A stretch of 64,000 nt of DNA, taken from Bolinopsis microptera. Its lineage: Eukaryota > Ctenophora > Tentaculata > Lobata > Bolinopsidae. The number at the start of each line of letters is the position of its first letter. Position 1 is the stretch's first letter. Position numbers and translations under genes: made by a program. The stretch spans positions 17,639,401 to 17,703,400 of the forward strand of contig NC_087082.1 in NCBI RefSeq assembly GCF_026151205.1. The letters run 5' to 3'. Positions 39,601 to 51,600 of the stretch are shown piece after piece. The notes beneath the pieces were generated by a model. The model was not told where the DNA came from. It was given only the letters and a program-made list of their open reading frames with translations, and did not search any database.

Positions 39601-42600
39601 TCCACATCTTTAGTGCTTTTAATTATGTGATGTTCGTTGTTTTAAATCATCATATTGTTTTAAATCATTTATAAACTGAACAACACTTTAAGCGATTTTC
39701 GGATGTTTAGAAAGTTAGTAGCGTTGACTTGCAGAATTAATGGAATATTTAAACTTTCAAAGTGGGCCATTGAACATTTTTGAGTGAATTCAAGGAGTTT
39801 TGGAACGGCAATCCCACTCAAAACGTGATAAATATTAAAATTCTAAAGAATAGCATTGAAACATTGCCAAGGAGGCAAGTTTTTGACACGTAAATGTTAT
39901 AAAATATCCGGTGGTTAGCAAATTTATGCTATATTTCTGTAAATATTCCGTTCTTTGGGACTGCAAAGTTCAAAACTTTTTAATCTCATTCCAATTTCCA
40001 CACGTTGTTGCGGTCGGCTGGACTGGGAGTTTCAGACTTATTTGTGTTTGAAGCCAGCTTACCGCTGCAATTTCTCCAGAAGATGATAATTGGGCATATA
40101 ATAGTAACATCTCTATTTCCGCACGTTCGTTTCAGTTTTTTAATTTAATTTCTTGATTTATTTGAATGGTTCGAATATCAAGACTTCCTTTTCTCTAGAT
40201 TATATTAGTAACTTACATTTCACTCCGCCCAGTTTATCTCCACCATGAGATGCTGCTCAATCATTTAAAAACTGCAGCTAGTCCGCTAGTCTTTTCTGAT
40301 TTGCTCGGTTCATTCCCGTTGCGCTTAAAGTTAGTTCTATTTTCTAGAGACCCTCCAAAATTCCGTCAAATAATTTTGCTCATCTCTTCAGTTCGTTCAC
40401 TTAATATTATAGTTCACCCGGATTAATCATTCTGTTCAACTCTATATAATATTGTACTCCTTGTTGTTGAACCCAAGTTACTGATTAGACTGACTGACAG
40501 TCCTTGAGATATAAGAAACAGGTCTCCCTACCAAATCCCTCGCGAACCTCTGAAACCTCTTGTTAAAAACCAGGTAGATAACAGGGTTAAGGAACACATT
40601 AGCAGACAACAGGTACTGCTGTGTTATCTGAAATGTGTAGGATACAGGATACCCTGATATCACCAGTGCCAGCTTCACAAAGATCGGGATGTAGGAGAGG
40701 GTGAAGAGCCAGGAGACGACCATCAGAGAGACGATTGTTCTGGAGAAACCCTTCCCAGCTGATGACGCGCTGGCTCTGCACAGGATAAGGAGTATACCCA
40801 GGTTCAGCAGTATAAGCAGAGTTACAGGAGCTACCAGATACACTCCTACTACTATTAGAGAGGGAAGGGGGTAGTCTCGGTAGTTGCTTGAGGTGCACAG
40901 GAGAGTGTGAGGTGCGAAGAACACCCCGCACCCCAGCGCCATGTAGCACACAGAGGGAGCTGCTGCCAACACAAACAGTCCCGCTAACACCAACATTGTT
41001 ACTCTGTAACTCATCCTACCGTTCCTTCTAGCTACCTCACTTACCAGCCCTAATCTCCGTGCTGTAAGCAACACAGTCAGTAATATCTCGTAGAAGAAGA
41101 AGATACTGGAGGTGAAGGAGACAAAGTAACAGATCTCAGGACCAAGCACCCACCGGTGATGGAGTATTGTGGTGAGAGTGGGTAGGAATGTAGTGAGAAG
41201 GATGAGCACATCACACACCGCTATGTGCTCTATTATCAGTCTGGTTACTAACTCCACGTTGAGTGCTTTGTGAGCATTGGAGGCGTAGAGGAGAAGGGTG
41301 TTACCGGGGATACCGAGGAGGAGGAGGAGGAGGTTGTAGGTGAAGATCAGGTGACGGGAGGTGGGGGTTAGGTGCTGGAAGTCGGCTGTGTAGTTCACCA
41401 TCCTGGCTGGGAGGGTGGTGTTATGTACTGGGACTCAACTGGGGGCTTGGCAACAACTAGATACATAATATAAGGTAGATCAATAAAACATTCTACTATC
41501 CCTATGTTCTATGATATCTAGATTGCTAATGGTAAATTAAAAGAAGCAAGATATGAAACTCACAACATGCAACATGAACACCGAGAAATAAGGAAATGAT
41601 GGAACAAGTTAATTAGGGATCGTTCACATATTATAACGTAATCAGCTGAGGGGGGGGGGGGGTTCCAAATGATTACGCTAGTGCTCTAGTGTAATTTTGA
41701 CACAATAGCGATGTGTAAAACTGATTACGGAGGGGGGGGGGGATAAAAATGTTCCAAAAAATGATTACGTAATATGTGAACGACCCCTTAACGGCCCTTA
41801 ACGGCCCTTGTACGACCCCTTAACGGCCCTTGTACACAACTGGATGAAAAGTCTAGGGCGGGCCTGTAATTACCGTTACTACCAGGCACATTAGTACAGG
41901 AATATTCCAAGCACGTGTTCTATTGCTCTAGTTAAGTATATTTATTGCGAAATTAGGAATAAGTTTTAGCAGTTGTTGCTAACAACTATGAACGAGCACA
42001 ACTATATAATATATATTATATTAATATAAGAATATAGATAATGATTAGACTGGTATAGGTCTATTAATTAATAATTAATGATAGTAAAGCTGACTGCCCT
42101 TGACTGGAGGCTTTTGATTGGGCGACTCGGACTTGAGTCGTTGTCGGTCGAAAGTCATGTTAAGAGGCTTTTATGTGCCCAAAAATATGATATATACTGT
42201 TTTCGAAAATATCTGATTTTAACCTGTTTTAAGATTATTTGATAATCAATAGAACAATTTTGGTAACCAAGTCTTCGATAGCCAAAGCTAGGCAATACAC
42301 AGAACTTTCATGAGAGTAGAAGATCATGTCAGGGGAATCCTTCATACTCAGCACTCAAAATGGACATAGAATTAGTATGTTTTGACAATAAAACGAAGCT
42401 CAGACATATTTTCAATTCTTAAGGTTCGTCCTTTAGTCTTGAGAAGGCAGTTTTTATTTTGAAACCAAGCAGATTGAAGGTGTGTGTATTAAAGCGAGGT
42501 TGTTTTTGATATTATTGTCAGCAGTTTTTAGCACAGTACAGTAGGCACTGCACATTCCACAAACATTAATGCGAGCAGAAAATGTACCAAAGCAAAAGTT

Positions 42601-45600
42601 TGGAGAAATGTTTCATACCTAGCACAAAAAAAACAAGACTTGCTTTCCTCTCCTTTGCAGAAAACATACAAGATATGTTTGAACAATTAAACGGAACAAG
42701 CGAATACTCTGTATTTTGAAAGTGCGACATTTAGAGGCCATGACTTAATGTCTGAGAGAAGAGAAAGTATATCATATCACTATCTGCGTGACAGCTCGAC
42801 AGGGGTGATTTCTGCCGAACTTTAGTTATCGAACTAGGGTACGTGTCAAACTAGAGTAAGTGAATCTCTGTGCGCGTAACTTTGTAAAACTAGGTACACA
42901 AATAGTGTGTTATTAACGAATATCAATGTTGAATGGTGATCTAGAACGCTTTGATATATTATGCAAAGTGTAGTACAACGCATAATGAAACATCTGGTCA
43001 ACGTTTTTAACATCTGGTCAAGAGTCAGGTTTTTGGAAAAATACTGGTCAAGTGAAATCATACTGTCTTACTTGACACTTAAAATCATGACGTGACGGAT
43101 TGAAATGTCGTAATTTGAAAGGAAATTCGCAATTTTCCGCAAAAAACGAGACACCAAAAGATTAGCCACCGCACATTTCCTCAAAAACTTTCTGTCCCTG
43201 CTAGAAATCTGCCACAACACATAACGGTCATAGATCAGACAAGGCTGGTCGGTCGGAGGTCGGTCGGAGGTCGGTCGGGCGCCGGTCGGCGGTAGGTGAA
43301 CGCCGGTCGGAGGTCGGTCGGAGGTTGGTCGGAGGTTGGTCGGAGGTTGGTCGGAGGTCGGTCGGCGGTAGGTGAACGCCGGTCGGAGGTCGGCCGGTCG
43401 GAGGTCGGCCGGTCATAACATCATTGTACATACATGCTACATACATGCTCATAATTATATAATAAAAATATCTGCCCGTGCTTTAATTCATCTCCCGTTA
43501 ACAAAGGGACTTAGGTTGCGATTCACTTATTCAAAACGTAAGATAACTTTCATACCATTATATTACCAAATCTTGGAAAAGATAACGCGAGTCTACTTTC
43601 TACATGTACTAGCTTTGTGTAAATTTACGGAGCGGGGAAGGAGGGTTTGAAATGGCCAAAATCCAGCTGTTTCTTACCCACACAATATCTTTCTACTTCT
43701 TCGTCCTCCTTCCTCCTAATAGTCTTGTTAACAAAACTAACAAGACTATTATAGTATTATTAGTCAACAAAACTAACAAGACTATTATTAATCAACAAAA
43801 CTAACAAGACTATTATTAGTCAACAAAACTAACAAGACTATTATTAGTCAACAAAACTAACAAGACTATTATTAGTCAAAAAAACTAACAAGACTATTAT
43901 TAGTCAACAAAACTAACAAGACTATTATTAGTCAACAAAACTAACAAGACTATTATTAGTCAACAAAACTAACAAGACTATTATTAGTCAACAAAACTAA
44001 CAAGACTATATAGCTATAGCCAGTGATGATTGATTAACGCTCAATTACACCTTTGCATGTGTAAATACTATACACTATACAGTTCGTTTCTTCGGAACAT
44101 TCCAGAAACTACCAATCTCTGAAAGCTACCTTAGCTAGAATTAGAATTAGAATTACACGGCAATACAATAAGATTATTAGATAGCTTAAACAAGCAAAGT
44201 TCAGCTGCACCAGCACACCATCGGCGAGAAAATTGTTCTGAATGATCGTCACTAGATTTAAGTGCTACCTACGGTTAGTATTTAAAACTGGTGGGGACTA
44301 AAAGCTAGCATATTACAATACCTTTGAATGGGGGACCAGAAAATCTACTGGAATATTTTCAGTTTTCACTGATTTGTACTAGCATATGAACACCTGCTTG
44401 TAATTTTGGCAACCGATAAATGATAAAATTATCCCGTCGATTACTGATGATATTATGTGATTAGCATTTTTACCTTATCTAGTGCAGTCACAGTGCAGTC
44501 ACAGGTGAAACTGGACCAATGTTAAAACAATTATGATATGCCACTGGAAGACTCACATTAGTTTAAAATCTAGAAACAATATAACATAACCATAATATTT
44601 TTCTTTCCAGCCCCCGAATAAGCTTGATTCCGAAAGTGCTCAAATTATTTAATAGTTTCTATGGCAGATGTTAAGTCTTTTCTCAACATTGAATGTTATC
44701 GACTAGACTACTGGAACAAGGAAAATACTTTGTCGGGTTGTGATGGCTGTTGACTTGTTAAAATTTCGGTAATTTGAAGATTTTGTGGGCCTAATATTCC
44801 TGAACTGTGGACTAAATATTTATATGGGTAGTCTTTAAGTCTTTAGACATTTTATTTGGGATGATATATTATTTAATTGGGAGGGCCAGGGGGGGTCTAT
44901 TTATTCCTCAATGTTAGGTCAATTGGAATTTTGTTCACTCTAATTTAATGATCAATATCTTATTAAAGGGAAATGATTGTCAAGGCAAGGTTGCAAGTTG
45001 GTTCTAGGTAATTAAATATTTTAAACAACATAACATGGGATCAAAGCAAAATGGCTTTAAATACTGTACATTAAAATTTTAGAGCTCGTTCACGACAACG
45101 AAATCTTCAGAACCTTCAAAGGATTATTCAAGAACATCTGAATTTAAAAGCAGTTTTTTAAATTGAGACAAATGATGCTGAATAAAGTAAAGCTAAGGTA
45201 ACGAGGGAGTGAGCATTATAATGAACAAAATGTGTTCACTATAAAAATATGAATGAAACTAGTTAGTTAAATTACCTTTTACTGTGAGTTATTAACTATT
45301 TATGTAGATAAATGATTAAGTTAATAGTTACGGACTATGAAGGTGTCACAATCAGAAAATACTGGTTAATTAAATATTATCACTGCACCTTGTAATATAA
45401 TTTCAAGGGGACAACATGAACATTCGAAGTGAAAATAGCATATTAGCTGCCAAAAACAAGGGTGGATAGCACAAAAATAACCTTATTGTTAACATATAAT
45501 ACATGTAATAATACTAGATACATGTAATAATACTAGATCGATCAGACCATTTACTCCTCAATTATATCGCGACAATAGTTTTGTTGGTATACCAGCACCT

Positions 45601-48600
45601 GGCTCGCCAGATATGGTACATCTAGTATTGATATGGTGTATTATTGCACGAGCAATGAGCACTACTGATAGCTTGATAGTGATCCAACCTCATTACCTGT
45701 AATACAGCACCTTAATAGCTCCCATCAATGAAGAGTGTGGCCTTGTTTACCTCATTACCTGTAATACAGCACCTTAATAGCTCCCATCAATGAAGAGTGT
45801 GGCCTTGTTTACCTCATTACCTGTAATACAGCACCTTAATAGCTCTCAGCAATGAAGAGTGTGGCCTTGTTTGGAAAACGAGATTTAGGTGCTAAAACAG
45901 CAGACGTAACAATCGGTTAACCTTAGGGCTAATCTGGATGATTGTGATATAACATCGTAGGTACATCTTACTGTTTAAGGTAAACATGAGATAACTGTAC
46001 ATAATATTATCTTTTGCGGTGCAGATTGCAGATGTAAGAGCGGCTCTCCAATACATGACCATTATTGACCCCAAAAAACGTTCAGTTTGTTGCATTTGTA
46101 CAGTTGCTTTGCAAAGTGAAGTCATCTTTTCCTAGTCTTTACGATGACTGTCATTAAAGAGGGGGGGGGGGGGGGGCGAAAAATTCTCATAATGTTTGTC
46201 CGTTAATGTCCGTCAATGTCCGCTAATGTCCCAAAAAGCACGCCCGTTGTCTCATAGAATCCAAAAAGGACAGGACATAGGCGGACATGTCACACCCCCC
46301 ATAATTGTTTCTCCAAAACTCTGGACCGGGTTGTCAGGCTAGGATTGTTTTAAACTTTTAAAGGAATCTTTATTCAAACCACTTTGAAAGAGATTGGAAG
46401 AGAAAACTATTGAATATAATTTTGCAGGCAACTTAATCGCAGGTAAATTCTGTGATATGCATTAGTTTCTTATGATTAGTTTTACGATCCAATAAGTGCC
46501 ATCTTCATTAAAAAGTATAACCTCTTCCTCTTCAGGATTCAACCCAAGTATAGACTGGCACAATGTAGACTTTGACGACAAGTATGCAGTTTCCATACAG
46601 AATCAGCCAATCACCAGCATGGTAGGTTAAATATGTAAAATATGTAAAATATAGTGAAAATAGTATTCACTATTCATTCAATGAAAACAAATAGATCACG
46701 AAGACAATACGTAAATGTTCCAGAGATAAAATTCCAACCATCATCTCCAAATGTTTTACACTATGAAATTTCTTAAATTTATTTTTAAAAGGCCCAGGGG
46801 TAAATATAGGTTAAGCTACGCTTTTCTCAAGACAATCAGATTCAGTTAGCAAATCAAATCATTATCGATGAGACGAAATAATTATGCGCTGCCGCTAGAA
46901 ATTCAATATGAAAAATAAATACAAAATACAAAAATACAAAAATACAAAAATACAAAAATACAAAAATACAAAAATACAAAAATACAAAAATACAAATGAA
47001 AAATTAAATTTAAAACGATCATAATTAACAATCTCAGTTTGGCTGTATCAATTGTAATGCGAGTGCTCTTCAAAATGTTTCGTTTCTTTTCTAATCAACC
47101 CACCTGAAATAATGTATAATTCTCATATTAGTTTTCAGCTTGTTTCATCAGAAATGCCGCGTTCAATTTAGTTGGTAAATTATAAAATCAAATTGTTCAG
47201 TTTAAATCACATTTTTGTGGTTAATTAGAATTGATTCTAGTTCCAGTCATATATTACCCAAACTTACTAAGATACCTCCACCTTGGACTGCTATTCACTC
47301 AAAGAGCGTATCTTTTTTCCGATTCTCGATGAACACTTACCTTACATGTGATATGATTTAAGTTTTAACCAACCTTATCACGCCTTGTCACACCTTATCA
47401 CACCTTATCACACTGGGCACTCTAAAATGTTGCTGAACCCTGAATCTCATAATCTGAATCTATACAACCTTATAAATTATGATCATAAAATGGCATGACT
47501 CTGAGCTGCAACGTCAAAACTATACACTGGGAATTGTGGATATATCAAGTAAATATCAGTTTGTTAGTACTTTTTTGGGAATTAATAGTACTTTATAAAA
47601 TGTAGGTTTATTAAATGTAAGAATTGCTCCAACCATACCCTATATAGCTAGGAAAACAGTTCTTACATTTAATAATGTTGCAGTTGAATAAATAAAAACT
47701 AGTCTGAAATACACGTTACCTATGTTCGGGCAGGGTGATGATTCAATGGTCTGGCAACTAACTGAAATTGTTATGTTGTTTTAGGTTGAGTTTATGATTC
47801 CTAGTGGTAACACTTAGACCATTATATATCTGAATACGCAGTGAATAGCACAATATATTGATATCTAGGCGGCCTAGACTAGGCCTCACCACGACAATCA
47901 GGAGGTCCGTTTGTAGGAACAATAACTCCGTTCTGACAAGTTGCTCCATCACCTCCCTGGTTGGTGTGACCTGCATCACAGTTCAGGGTTACCTCCACTC
48001 CGGGGCCGACTGGTAGTTGTGGTCTCGTCACTACACTCTCCCATGTTGAGTCGAGTGTTGCGCAATCAACAGGTGCTGAAGTGATCAAGGGAGCAAGAGT
48101 TAGTTATTCCATCTGTAATATTACGTCTTTTAAGTGGCGTTATGGAAATTTGATTTTTTATCGATTTGAAGTTCAAATTGATTACACCCTTGAATTATTA
48201 AAGGTGTTTTAAATGTGAAATTTATAACTAGAAGGAAAGTAAAAGTAAAAGTTTATTGTATGAACAAAGCAATGTTTACCTTTTCTGCCGGTAATCACAA
48301 TCTCGTACACAGAAAACAATCCTGCGACATTACGCTTTATCTTAACCCTGTCTCCGTTTTTACAGCCGGAAAGAGTGTTGTGGGTAATTTCTCCCTCAGT
48401 GTACACTGTGGTAGTGTACTTTCCGCAGAAGGTGCCACCCTCACAGGTACTGCAGTCAGTCATAGAGCAGGTCCAGGTGGGGTAAGGATTATCAGTGCGT
48501 CCAATCCATATCACTTGTTCAACACAGTACACCTGGTCTAGAGTCAACTTTAACCAGACAGCACCGTCAGCACCACGCTTTGTCCGGGAATAAGTCTCCA

Positions 48601-51600
48601 GGTTCAGGTCTATAGAGCAGTAAGCACCGTATTTCTCCTCGTTATCTTGGAATGTGTGGGAGGTCTCAGCACTGACTGGGACTATCTCACCATCCAGTCT
48701 TTCTCTCTTAGCTGCGATTTCGAGGATAAGATTTATTGAAAATGTTATAGAGGACCAATGGTAGTAAGATCAGTTATTTTAGGCAAACCATTGAACAATT
48801 TGAGTGACTTTTGGAATGTCAAAAGTGATTAGGTTTTTACGTTAAAGAAATCGTTCTTCTCAACCGGTCCGAAAGTTTTAGAAGTTGAAAGTGCAAATAA
48901 AGTTTGTGGGTGGAAATTACAGTTACAAAATATAACTTACCGCATAGAGAAATTGAGATGACTTTCAGGAAAACCAATAAAAACATTGAGCTTGTTTCTG
49001 AAGGAGTGCAAGTGTAAGGTCAGATATTATATTTGCATTCTTTTGATTTAATTGCAATACTACAATTAATACAATCACGGTGACACTCATTATGATTATT
49101 TGGCACAGCCTTTTCAAAATTACTAGTGAGCGAAAGAAAGTCAATATTTACGGGTGGGTCTAAAGATTATGTCTTTAATCAGAAATAAGGGATACGACCT
49201 GCAGCTCTCAACTAACGAATAGGATTCCCACAGTGATGTTATTAAAGAGATAAGCCGGGAGAGTTTTTGGGCGCAATTCGAGGGCAATCTCAATAATCAT
49301 AGTGGTGAGGGACGTACAGACTACAGAGTCTAAAAGTTTCTTTTTGACGGCAAAGGAGCTCGTTCAATTATGGGACTTATTCATGCGTTAACTTACATCT
49401 TTAATGAAAGTCTTGCATTAAGGACTAGGATCTAAGGCTTAGTCAACCTAAATGCTAATTTTCAGGGCGTTAGAATAATAGATTGCAGTCAAGAAACCTA
49501 TCGTGGATGGAGCTTCTTTTATGAGATGGCCAGATGAATTTTAAAGATATGCTCATGTCCTTAGCTTGCCGTGCTGACCTAAATTTATGAAAGGATCATT
49601 TGAGCTGAGTGGTGTCAGTGGGAGCCAAGGAGCTGAAAAAGTTCCCACTGTTAAAATCCGGGTGGTGGTGGTTGTTGTTAAGCAGCTACATTGTACTGTT
49701 ACAGGGACGTAGCCAGGATTTTTCTTTGAGGGGGACTGTCGGCGAGCGAAGCGATCCGACGTGTCCAATCCAGCTGCGCAGCGAGGAAGCTGTGGCAGGG
49801 GTCTGGGGGCGCAGCCCCCATCGGGGTCCAGGGGCGGAGCCCCTTGGCGGGGGCTAGGGGGGCGCAGCCCCCCGGAAAATTTTTGCGAAACAGGGTGTTT
49901 TAGACGACATTTGGCATTAAAGAAATTTGTAGGACAGCGCAATAAACTGGGATTGAAAAGAATCAAGTACTCACGTAAATTTGGTAACTTCACAACAGCA
50001 ATCTGCATTCTCCAATCAGAATTTACGACTTACTCAGGCCTCATCGTCTTAAGATTTTTACATTTCCTACGGTCTAGGGGACACTATTGACTATTTATAG
50101 AAGTCTTCTAGAATGTTTGCTTGGATGTTATGACAGATATTTACTAATCCACAGTTCAAATCTTTGACTGACTGCAGTCATAAACACAGCCCCCCTAGCC
50201 CCCCCCCCCCCCCCCCTGTCTACGTGCCTGTACTGTTATAGCCTCATACCATCAAAGTAGAACAGTCGCATAAAGGAGCTGTAATGAGAAACCAAGTGTT
50301 ATCAGTTTTACACTTTCAGGTGTGTGATCCGCTTGATGGAGGAACTGTGGAGATTATTGATAACAAGATACATTTGAAGGGTTATGCGTTCAGTGGTGCG
50401 GGCGCTAAGGTAAATCTCCCCATTGCATTGCTGCTGATAATTAATGTGAATTATCTTTGAATCATTTACATATTGCACTCTTGTTAAAATATCTAACAAA
50501 TATGAAATGTGTTATCTTTATGCTCTACATTTACAGGTGATAAGGGTGGACGTTACATTAGACGACGGTGTTACGTGGCAGACTGCTGAGCTGGTACAAG
50601 ACGACAGTCCTCTTAACCGGTGTTGGTCTTGGTCGCTCTGGGAGGTTCGTATGTTATTCTGATTGCCGAAATTCCTAGCCTTATTACGGAATCTCGGTCT
50701 AAGAAGCCCTAATGATCTAGTCCCAAAAGTTGTCCAGAGTTTATTCGACGGTTATGTATGGCGTCGCGACCAATAAAGAACCAAATAATGAAATCTTCCT
50801 AACAATTACCGCGCGCGCGTCCGATAATTGCTGATTGGAATGAAATATAATTTTCCACATGTTAGTGTCGTGAAGTAAACAAGAAATGCGGCCACTTTTC
50901 TTTTGTGGATGGCCCGCTCAATTTCCCGGTCTGTGATGGCGTATTTTATCATATTCCATACACACTCAAACCTGGGGAGTGGCACAGTGGGCTACCATGC
51001 TAGCATAGGCCTAAAATCGACTTTCTTAAATTACTTTGAAAATAAGCTTTCCTTATTGTAAAACGCTAGCCCGATTTCATGCAAAAAACCGTAATTAAAA
51101 ACTTCGCAAGATGCCAAAATGGCGTCGCGTGAAAAAATAGCATTTTTCACTGTCAAGAAATTTTGCCTTTTTTAGCCAAAAATTGCCTAATATTTATTAT
51201 TTTGGGCTAAAATGCCTGATCAAGGCAGTTTTTAATAATTGAAATACAGTATAGTACTTAAGAATACTCAGCCATCTAAAAAAAACTGTGTGACTTTAAC
51301 ATTTTCACCTGATTTTTGACCGCGCCTTTTTTATGGCGTGTATTTTAGGCAATTTTTGGGGTATTTAACGACAGAAATCGTTGTTGGTTTGCAATAGTTC
51401 GGTATAATGCATGGTATCATCAGAAAGCTTAGACAATTCCCTATCAGATGCAATAAGAATCACTTTGGGAACTTTTGGGGGAATTCTGTTTACAAAATTA
51501 AGAAACTCAAAAATTGGGTAAAATTTGCTGCATTTTTAGATAATTTATGAGCTCAATTTTGCTATTAAATTGACATATTTTAGTTATTCTCCATGTTTGT

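Noticed and set aside
40599-40949. 116-codon frame within the GPCR
   Set aside because: Same-strand out-of-frame shadow of the seven-helix receptor.
43713-44008. CRISPR-like array of 28-bp repeats
   Set aside because: There are no unique spacers; it is a plain tandem repeat in animal DNA.
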